Positions 7,100 to 13,355 of a DNA stretch of 15,013 nucleotides are shown here, piece by piece. The notes below the pieces were generated by a model. That model saw only the letters and a list, made by a program, of their open reading frames with translations. It searched no databases and was not told where the DNA came from. The position numbers and the translations under genes were made by a program. Every line of letters begins with the position of its first letter. Position 1 is the first letter of the stretch. Source of the stretch: Collinsella sp. (GTDB lineage Bacteria > Actinomycetota > Coriobacteriia > Coriobacteriales > Coriobacteriaceae); contig WGSR01000017.1 of NCBI GenBank assembly GCA_014871545.1, positions 1-15,013 of the forward strand. Direction: 5' to 3'.

Positions 7100-7798
7100 C
7101 TAGGCGTCTTTCACCACGTCGGGACTCGTCGCACGCGATGCGCGATAGGCATCGGCCTCCTTGGAGACGCGTTCGAGCAGCTCGGATGTATCGACGCCCT
7201 CGACTTGCGCGACCGTTTCCACCGTCTGCATGGCGACCGCCCTCAGGTACGCGCACGCGCTGTCCCCCGGCTGCTCGAGGTCTATCTCCTCGCCGCCCTC
7301 CCGGGCAAAGCCGACCGCCATCACAAAGCCCATGATGCCCGAGACCAGAAAGCCCACCGCAAAGCTCGAATCTGCCTTGAGCTCTTCTCCGTCGGGGTGG
7401 ACGATCTCTCTCACGCGGTCGATGATGATCGTATGGATGCCCTGCACGACCTGCTCGGCGGCACCCGCCCTCATGGTGATGACGATGCGCCGCAGCAGGC
7501 AGCGGACGTCGCGCCGGTCGAACGCCGAAAGGTCGCCCTCGCTCGAAAAATGCCAGAGGGCATCGGTGATGAGCTCGTTATCCTGCAGCAGCTGGGCTAT
7601 GGCGATGGCGACGAGTTCATCGAAATCGTGAAAATAGTAGTAAAACGTTCCGCGATTGCACTGGGCGGCGCGGGTCACCTCGCCAACCGACAGCTCGAAG
7701 ATGCTGTTGTTCTCGATGAGCTCCCAAAACGCCTCGATGATACGGGTGCGCGCATCGGGCGCATCGGCGTCCTTACGCGGTCTCGCCATGCGCCTCAC
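7100..7798 (-). CDS. TetR-family transcriptional regulator
   Basis: One-component repressor, probably of the operon it closes. It has 232 residues. A TetR_N DNA-binding domain spans about 17-63, with the recognition region CNRGTFYYYFHDFDEL (47-62) typical of the family. The all-helical C-terminal half (about 85-215) would bind the ligand. The start is taken as GTG at 7796-7798, with AGGGG (7803-7807) 4 nt upstream; an ATG three codons later (7787-7789) is the alternative. Either start overlaps the 3' end of the giant activase gene (stop at 7773-7775), by 26 or 17 nt, so translation is coupled. The likely operator is the 21-bp palindrome at 12262-12282 in front of the activase. The ligand is not evident; acyl-CoA or a related acid would fit the partner enzyme but is a guess. 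Confidence 0.9.
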   Translation of the reverse strand: MRRMARPRKDADAPDARTRIIEAFWELIENNSIFELSVGEVTRAAQCNRGTFYYYFHDFDELVAIAIAQLLQDNELITDALWHFSSEGDLSAFDRRDVRCLLRRIVITMRAGAAEQVVQGIHTIIIDRVREIVHPDGEELKADSSFAVGFLVSGIMGFVMAVGFAREGGEEIDLEQPGDSACAYLRAVAMQTVETVAQVEGVDTSELLERVSKEADAYRASRATSPDVVKDA

Positions 7799-10700
7799 CG
7801 CACCCCTGCGCCTTGGCGTTCATGATGAGCATCTGAAGACGGTTCTCCACGTTGGCGAAGCTCACGTCGGGATCGTAGTCGAGCGGCAGGAACTGCGCCG
7901 TGGGATACTGCTCCTTGAGCGCATGGATGAGCCCGCGCCCCACGACATGGTTGGGCAGACACCCGAACGGCTGCAGGATCACGAAGTTGCGGCAGCCGCG
8001 CTTGGCGTGCTCGAGAATCTCCGCCGGAATCAGCACGCCCTCGCCCGCATCGAACGTATGGTGCAGGATCTTATCGCTCGCGCGCACGAGCTCGGGCATG
8101 CGCGTCGGCGGCTCGTAGAGCGGGCTCGCCGCGCCCAGGCGGTCGCAACGGTCGTGCGCGAGCTCGAACAGGTTGTCCGCCGTGGCGTACCAGGCCTTTT
8201 CGGGCAGCGACAGGTCGACGTGGAACTCGCGCGACTGCGCATGCTTGTAGAAATAGGTCTTGCGGATCACGTCGGTCATGCGCGCCTCGATGACCTCGAG
8301 CCCGTTGTCCTCGAGGTAGCGCTCGATCTCGTGGTTGGCGCCGAGATGGAAATTGAGCAGGTACTCGCCCACGATGAGAACGGTCGGATGCGGGTTCGAG
8401 CGGTCGTACGGAACGGCGTCCATGATCGCAAGCGCGCGTTTGAAGCCCGTCGCCTGGCCTCTCAGCCCGGAGCGCTCCATGCCCTCGATAACCTCATCGA
8501 GCGCGCGGTCGAACGCAGCGTCCGCCGCGCCCTTCTCGAGCTCGTAGGGACGGATGCGCCTAAGCATAGCCTCGAGGGCATCGATCATGGGAAGACCGTA
8601 GGCGATCTGGATGCTCGGGCCAAGGCCGAGCTTGAAGCCCGGATGCGCATTGTGGGCATCGACGTCGTCGTTGGTGAGCACCGGGACATAGTCGTATCCC
8701 GCGTCATCGAGCGCGCGGCGCAGCAGGGGCATGTAGTGCGTCAGGCGGCAGTCGCCGATATACTTGCCAGTCACCACGGCGACGTCGTGCGGGTCGTACT
8801 TACCGCTCTCGAGTGCCGCGAGCGCCTCGCCGATCACGATTTGCGCGGGGAAGCAGATGTCGTTGTGCACATAGCGTTTGCCCAGGCGGATGGCATCCTC
8901 GCGCCCGATATCAAGGGCCTCGGCGCGCACGCCCTGATTGCGCATCGCCGCGGTCATGAGCCTGCAGAACGCATGGGAGGTGTTGGGGACCAGCGCGATC
9001 TTGTCGTGCCGGTCGCGCTTGGTGTACTTGACCTTATACGGGTCGTCGAGCGGATGGACCGCGTGCACCCGGGCGCCCTCGGCACGCTCCTCCGCGCGAC
9101 GACGGTTGACCGACTCGATAAACGAACGCACGCGAATGCCCATGGGACCGGCGACGTCGCTCTCATCGAGCTTGATCATCATCGGAACCTTGGAGCCCAT
9201 CTCGCCCATCATGCGCGCGATCTCGTCGGTGAGATACGCATCGTGGCCGCAGCCGAAGCTGCCCATCTGCACGAGCTCGAGCTCGGGCGTCGATGCGACG
9301 ATGACCGCGCACGACAGCATGCGCGCATGGTAGTTGTTCACGATGTCGATGCGGCTGTTGGAAAGATCGACGTTGCAGACCCCCGGCACCGCATCGGGCG
9401 TCAGCACGGGGATGCCGCGCTCAGAGAAGAGCTTGGGCAGCCCGTGGTTGACCAGCGGGTCGTTGTGGTACGGGCGCGAAGCGATCACCACCGCGTAGCC
9501 GCCGTTCTCGTGCACGTTCTCGAGCACCTGCCTGCCGCGCAGCTGCAGCTGGTTCTCAAACGTCTCCTGCGCGCGGTCCGCCTGCTCGGTCGCCTTGGCA
9601 ACCAGGTCGGCATCGATATCGAAGGTCTCCTTGCACCACGCCTTGAGCTGGCGGTTTCGGTCGCCCTCGTCGTACCAGTGGAACAGCGGCGTATCGAACG
9701 GAACGCCGAAACGCTCCTCCGGGTTATCGGAATTGCGCATCACGTAGGGGTATCCCTTTACGACGGCGCACATCCACTCGCTGGTAGAGGCGGTGTTTTC
9801 GGTGGGCACCGTCGTGATGATGGGCATGAAGATGCAGTCGACGCCGGCGTCGACGAGATTGCGGATGTGCCCGTGGACGAGCTTGGCCGGGAAGCACACG
9901 GTGTCGGATGTGACGTGCGCCAGACCGCGCTCGTACATCGCCTTGGTGCTGCGTCCCGAGACGCGCACCTTAAAGCCGAGCGTGCTGAAGAACGTCGACC
10001 AGAACGGCATGGTGTCCCAGAACTCGAGCACACGGGGAATGCCGATCGTGACATCGCGCCCCCCGCTGACGGGAACCGTGGGGTACGACTCGAACAGCAG
10101 CTTCTCGCGGTCGACAAAGAGATTGGGGGCAGCCGCGGTCCGGTCGCGCCCCGTGCCGGGTGCCTGTGCCTCGCAAGCACCCTGCGGACGCAGCTCCTCC
10201 GCCGCGGGAACCTCGCGCACGAGCTCATCCCATGAGATGACGCCGCCGCGCGGGCAGCGATTGCCCGTGACGTAAAGCGAGCCGTCGCCAAATGCCACGA
10301 CCGCGCGCTGGCAGCGGTTGTTGCACCGACGGCAGGTAACGCCGCCGAACTCGCGATGCTCGAAGCGCTCCACGGCATCGAGCCCGATAAACGACGTGCC
10401 GGCGTCGCCCTTGCGGCATTCCTCGCGCGCGAGCAGGGCGATACCGATAGCGCCCATCAGCCCCGGGTGGGGCGCACGCGTGACGGGTTTGCCCAGATAC
10501 TGCTCGAATGCGCGCAGCACCGCGTCGTTTCGGAACGTGCCGCCCTGGACGACGACTTTGTCGCCCAGACGGTTGAGATTTGAAACGCGAATGACCTTGG
10601 TGAACACGTTCTCGATAATCGAACGGCAGAGACCGGCCATGATGTCGCCCGGACCCTTACCGCGCCGCTGCTCGGAAACGACGCTGCTGTTCATGAACAC

Positions 10701-12212
10701 CGTGCAGCGGCTGCCGAGAACGGCGGGGGCTTTGGACGAAAATGCCTCGGTCGCGATATCCTCAACGGCTATTCCGAGGTTTTTGGCAAAACCCTCGAGG
10801 AACGAGCCGCAGCCCGCAGAGCACGCCTCGTTGACGACGATATCGGTCAGCACGCCGTGGTTGAGCCAGATGGCCTTCATATCCTGTCCGCCGATGTCGA
10901 GCACGAAGGTCGCATCGGGAACGCATGCGCACGCGGCGCGGGCGTGCGCGACCGTCTCGACCGTATGGTAGTCGGCGTGGAACGCGCGCGCGAAAAGCTC
11001 CTCGCCGTATCCCGTGGTGCCCACGGCATCGATCGCAAGCGTGACTCCCGCTGTCTCCCAGCGGTTCTTCAAGCTGACAAGACCCTGTTGGGCGACGTCG
11101 AGCGGTCTGCCGTTATTAGACGCGTAGAACGAATCGACAAGCTCACCCGCCTCATCGACCAGGGCGAACTTGGTCGTCGTGCTCCCCGAATCGATACCGA
11201 GCGCCACACGCACCGTCTCTCCGGGCGCATACGCATCCGGACCCTTTGCCGGCGTCTCTTTGCCATGGCGTGCCGTAAAATCCGCCTGCTCGGCAGGTGT
11301 GGCAAAAAAGGGCTGGGCAAGACGTCCCTCCCCACTTGCGGGCGCGACCGTCTCGAGCTTATCCAGCCGGACAAAAGCGTCGGGAAGGTCGATCGGTTGG
11401 GACGATGCGAACATGTCGGTCAGCGACAGGGCGGCACCGCGCGCGACCATGATCTGCGGATCGCGCGGGACGATAACCTGATCGTCCGATAGATTCAGTT
11501 GCTCCCGGAACACGCGGACCAGTGTGGGGTTGTAGGCGAGCGTACCGCCCTCGAAGATTACCGGCGGCTCGATGTCGATACCCTGGGCCAGACCGCCGAT
11601 CGTTTGGCGGGCGACCGCATGAAGCGCCGAAAGCGCCAGGTCGGTGGTAGGAATGCCCTCGTTGAGCAGCGGCTGGATATCGGTCTTTGCGTACACGCCG
11701 CAGCGGCCCGAGACCTCGTGGACGGTCGTTCCCCGGCTTGCGAGCTGCTCGAACTCGCCCGATTCGGTGCCGACCCCCATGAGCTTTGCCATCTCGTCGA
11801 TAAATGCACCGGTACCGCCTGCGCACGAGCCGTTCATGCGCATGTCGGCAACCTCGATGTCTCCCTTATCGTTGGTGCGGAAGAAGATCATCTTGGCGTC
11901 TTGGCCGCCCAGCTCGATGGCGCAGCGCGTCTGCGGATAGAACCTGCTGATCGCGAGCGCGTTGGCGACCACCTCCTGAACGTACGAGGCGTCCAGCGCG
12001 GTCGCGATATCGCGCGCACCCGAGCCGGTCACCGCAACGCGCAGTGACTCATGGGGAAAGCGCTCGGCGAGCTCGCCGAGCATGGCGCGCACGCTCGCTG
12101 TCTGACACGCCCCGTGGCGGCGATATCCCCACCACGCCTCGGTCATATCCTCGTGCATCGCGTAAACTTTGGTCGTCGTCGACCCTACGTCCAGTCCTAC
12201 TAGCAACGCCAT
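7773..12212 (-). CDS. Giant acyl-CoA dehydratase activase fused to DUF2229/HgdB-like modules
   Basis: A 1479-residue cytosolic Fe-S ATPase fusion. Domain 1 (about 3-268) is BcrAD/BadFG ASKHA: GLDVGSTTTK (6-15), ELGGQDAK (100-107), and cluster-type Cys130 in SCAGGTG and Cys171. Domain 2 (about 336-595) repeats it: GIDSGSTTTK (339-348), DIGGQDMK (439-446), Cys464 in ACSAGCG and Cys503 in SRCTVF. A zinc-ribbon or Fe-S-like knot follows (Cys627, 630, 634, 653). DUF2229-like modules start near 720 (Cys773 in VCFPAK, Cys988 in GCGH) and near 1068 (Cys1120 in ICFPAQ, Cys1155, Cys1418 in FGCLPNH). HgdC-type activases use ATP to push electrons at very low potential into a dehydratase or double-cubane protein. 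Here activase and probable acceptor share one chain. The substrate is unknown. ATG at 12210-12212 has GGAG 4 nt upstream; tetR overlaps the 3' end. Confidence 0.93.
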   Translation of the reverse strand: MALLVGLDVGSTTTKVYAMHEDMTEAWWGYRRHGACQTASVRAMLGELAERFPHESLRVAVTGSGARDIATALDASYVQEVVANALAISRFYPQTRCAIELGGQDAKMIFFRTNDKGDIEVADMRMNGSCAGGTGAFIDEMAKLMGVGTESGEFEQLASRGTTVHEVSGRCGVYAKTDIQPLLNEGIPTTDLALSALHAVARQTIGGLAQGIDIEPPVIFEGGTLAYNPTLVRVFREQLNLSDDQVIVPRDPQIMVARGAALSLTDMFASSQPIDLPDAFVRLDKLETVAPASGEGRLAQPFFATPAEQADFTARHGKETPAKGPDAYAPGETVRVALGIDSGSTTTKFALVDEAGELVDSFYASNNGRPLDVAQQGLVSLKNRWETAGVTLAIDAVGTTGYGEELFARAFHADYHTVETVAHARAACACVPDATFVLDIGGQDMKAIWLNHGVLTDIVVNEACSAGCGSFLEGFAKNLGIAVEDIATEAFSSKAPAVLGSRCTVFMNSSVVSEQRRGKGPGDIMAGLCRSIIENVFTKVIRVSNLNRLGDKVVVQGGTFRNDAVLRAFEQYLGKPVTRAPHPGLMGAIGIALLAREECRKGDAGTSFIGLDAVERFEHREFGGVTCRRCNNRCQRAVVAFGDGSLYVTGNRCPRGGVISWDELVREVPAAEELRPQGACEAQAPGTGRDRTAAAPNLFVDREKLLFESYPTVPVSGGRDVTIGIPRVLEFWDTMPFWSTFFSTLGFKVRVSGRSTKAMYERGLAHVTSDTVCFPAKLVHGHIRNLVDAGVDCIFMPIITTVPTENTASTSEWMCAVVKGYPYVMRNSDNPEERFGVPFDTPLFHWYDEGDRNRQLKAWCKETFDIDADLVAKATEQADRAQETFENQLQLRGRQVLENVHENGGYAVVIASRPYHNDPLVNHGLPKLFSERGIPVLTPDAVPGVCNVDLSNSRIDIVNNYHARMLSCAVIVASTPELELVQMGSFGCGHDAYLTDEIARMMGEMGSKVPMMIKLDESDVAGPMGIRVRSFIESVNRRRAEERAEGARVHAVHPLDDPYKVKYTKRDRHDKIALVPNTSHAFCRLMTAAMRNQGVRAEALDIGREDAIRLGKRYVHNDICFPAQIVIGEALAALESGKYDPHDVAVVTGKYIGDCRLTHYMPLLRRALDDAGYDYVPVLTNDDVDAHNAHPGFKLGLGPSIQIAYGLPMIDALEAMLRRIRPYELEKGAADAAFDRALDEVIEGMERSGLRGQATGFKRALAIMDAVPYDRSNPHPTVLIVGEYLLNFHLGANHEIERYLEDNGLEVIEARMTDVIRKTYFYKHAQSREFHVDLSLPEKAWYATADNLFELAHDRCDRLGAASPLYEPPTRMPELVRASDKILHHTFDAGEGVLIPAEILEHAKRGCRNFVILQPFGCLPNHVVGRGLIHALKEQYPTAQFLPLDYDPDVSFANVENRLQMLIMNAKAQGCGEAHGETA

Positions 12213-12244
12213 AATGCTCCGTCTCTCGCATTTTTCCCGCTAGA

Positions 12245-12273
12245 GATATACCACTCTACGTAATACAACAGAC
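12245..12273 (-). promoter_or_regulatory. Candidate promoter of the activase-tetR operon
   Basis: On the - strand an extended -10 reads TG-G-TATATC (hexamer at plus 12245-12250, TG at 12252-12253). The matching -35 position, at a 17-bp spacer, falls at 12268-12273, inside the 21-bp palindrome. The -35 match (GTCTGT) is poor, which an extended -10 can tolerate. The leader would be about 25-30 nt. Confidence 0.45.
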
Positions 12274-12282
12274 TGTTGTATT
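12262..12282. promoter_or_regulatory. Perfect 21-bp palindrome, probable TetR operator
   Basis: Half-sites AATACAACAG (12262-12271) and CTGTTGTATT (12273-12282) surround a central A, with no mismatch. Length and symmetry are typical for TetR-family dimers. It lies 50 bp upstream of the activase start and covers the predicted -35, so binding should block transcription. The pairing with the TetR at 7100-7798 is inferred from shared operon. Confidence 0.75.
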
Positions 12283-12294
12283 TAAACTCCGTAT

Positions 12295-12327
12295 AAAAAG
12301 CGGCTGCCGAAACGCTTCAGCAGCCGC
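12295..12327 (-). terminator. Intrinsic terminator of the DUF2798 gene
   Basis: On the - strand an 8-bp GC stem (GCGGCTGC/GCAGCCGC, plus 12300-12307 and 12320-12327) with a 12-nt loop is followed directly by TTTTT (plus 12295-12299). It is a textbook terminator. It insulates the upstream membrane-protein gene from the activase promoter, which begins about 20 bp later. Confidence 0.85.
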
Positions 12328-12493
12328 CGAATGCACCAACAGATTGTTCTGCGCGCTAGCACGTCGGGCAACGGAGCAGCACGGGCCCTCCGGTCATGCG
12401 CACCGCTCACGCCCGCGATGTCGCCGAGAGAGCTATCCGCGCTTAGGGCTCCAACCAAGCAAGTCGCCCGCGCTCAGCAGATCCCTAAGCGAG
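12328..12493. other. Untranslated stretch between the DUF2798 gene and its terminator
   Basis: No convincing gene was found. The - strand transcript would carry a 3' untranslated region of about 165 nt. Its one notable structure is a perfect 9-bp inverted repeat, CGCTTAGGG (12440-12448) and CCCTAAGCG (12483-12491), whose distal arm ends just before the stop codon. A 61-codon + strand ORF here (12331-12516) has no recognisable protein features. Confidence 0.5.
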
Positions 12494-13042
12494 CTACTCG
12501 CACTCAGGAGCCATAGCCTGCTCCAAGAGCTCGGCATGCTCCTCCTCGAAAACCGTCCCCACAGGGAAGGCGCGACGGAAGACGAAGCGGGAAATCGGAC
12601 CGGCTACCAAAAGGTTCCACGGCAGCGCCATCACAAAATTATGCGGGATGTTGATCATCCAGATCGCGGGCACGGAATACAGGTTCGCAAGGATGCCGCC
12701 GGGCATGTGCGTCAGACCCTCACAGGCACCGTACAGCGACATGATGATGACCATGGGAACGACCATGCAGGAGCTGACGGCGAGCGTCATGGCAAGTGGC
12801 GAGCTCTTGCCCGGCGTGACCAAGTACTTAAAGGCGAAACCCTTGGCGAGCGGGCTGGCGACGAACCAGTCGCAGCACATGGCAAAAATGTAGGCAACGG
12901 GGAAGCCGAGCCACGCAGTGGCAACGACCTCGCCGTTGATGGCCCCGTGCTGCAGGGCAACGTTGTAGATGCTCATCCAGAGCACCATGCAAAAGCACAT
13001 GATAAAGGTGAACAGCAGGCTCTCTCGTTTGTTGATAGGCAT
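12494..13042 (-). CDS. DUF2798-type tandem membrane protein
   Basis: Small integral membrane protein of unknown function. From the ATG at 13040-13042 it has 182 residues and four hydrophobic segments (about 7-29, 40-63, 83-105, 125-150). They form two similar halves, each a two-helix unit ending in an amphipathic stretch (DWFVASPLAKGFAF at 58-71 and PWNLLVAGPISRFVF at 141-155). This two-copy pattern is what I know as DUF2798. A short charged tail (FEEEHAELLEQ) follows. AGAGGA (13054-13059) sits 11 nt upstream, a little far; a start 20 codons earlier lacks a hydrophobic or conserved N-terminus and is less likely. The gene stands alone between a leader hairpin and an intrinsic terminator. The family assignment is by recalled pattern only, with no catalytic motif seen. 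Confidence 0.8.
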   Translation of the reverse strand: MPINKRESLLFTFIMCFCMVLWMSIYNVALQHGAINGEVVATAWLGFPVAYIFAMCCDWFVASPLAKGFAFKYLVTPGKSSPLAMTLAVSSCMVVPMVIIMSLYGACEGLTHMPGGILANLYSVPAIWMINIPHNFVMALPWNLLVAGPISRFVFRRAFPVGTVFEEEHAELLEQAMAPECE

Positions 13043-13090
13043 AAAGGGCAGATTCCTCTCTGTGTTGTACCGCGGCGCCACGCAACAAAA

Positions 13091-13137
13091 ACGGGCGGGC
13101 AAGATGGAGCTGTTGGAACTTCATCTCGCCCGCCCGT
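13091..13137 (-). promoter_or_regulatory. Terminator-like leader hairpin upstream of the DUF2798 gene
   Basis: ACGGGCGGGC (13091-13100) pairs perfectly with GCCCGCCCGT (13128-13137), and AGATG (13102-13106) with CATCT (13122-13126). On the - strand the stem runs straight into TTTTTGTTG, giving a complete intrinsic terminator 48 nt before the start codon. No promoter is visible between it and the gene. It is therefore either an attenuator in the leader or the distal terminator of the exporter gene. Confidence 0.6.
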
Positions 13138-13252
13138 GGTACGCGCGTCTGCGACTACTTATGTGGTGGAACCAGCCTAGCACGAAACGCATGCGCTTCG
13201 TAAGCGTTGAGTTTATGAAGATGCAGGGCACCGATAATCCCCCGACCCCATA

Positions 13253-13355
13253 AGTTGCGGTGGAATACGGACTGTTTTGACCCTTTAAGCAGCAATTCAG
13301 TCCCTATTTCACCGCAACTCATTTGGTGCAAAGTAACCTGTCCCCCTTGTACCAA
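13253..13355. repeat. Two-hairpin REP/MITE-like element
   Basis: Hairpin 1 has 22-bp arms (13253-13274 and 13298-13319) matching at 20 of 22 positions around a 23-nt loop. Hairpin 2 is TTGGTGCAA (13323-13331) with TTGTACCAA (13347-13355), 8 of 9 pairs. Its - strand interior reads GGGGGACAGGTTACTTTGC, which I recall as a common end sequence of REP-type elements linked to Y1 (RAYT) transposases. No transposase is present here. Hairpin 1 may also serve as the exporter terminator. Confidence 0.55.

Larger units (their letters stand above)
13043..13355. other. Gene-free interval between thrE-type and DUF2798 genes
   Basis: This 313-bp gap holds, from left to right, a GC hairpin in the DUF2798 leader (13091-13137), an imperfect palindrome ACGAAACGCA/TGCGCTTCGT (13182-13201), and a two-hairpin repeat element (13253-13355) ending at the exporter stop codon. 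A weak - strand promoter, TTACGA then TAGGCT at 18-bp spacing, can be drawn around the palindrome. No ORF with protein character was seen. Confidence 0.6.

Noticed and set aside
7656..10235. An 859-codon open frame on the + strand opposite the activase and tetR
   Set aside because: Same shadow effect: composition follows the complement of the real coding strand and it spans two separate genes without regard to their boundaries.
12331..12516. A 61-codon + strand ORF between the activase and DUF2798 genes
   Set aside because: No ribosome binding site, Ala/Arg/Thr-biased composition and overlap with the 3' end of the real gene; it starts just next to a - strand terminator.
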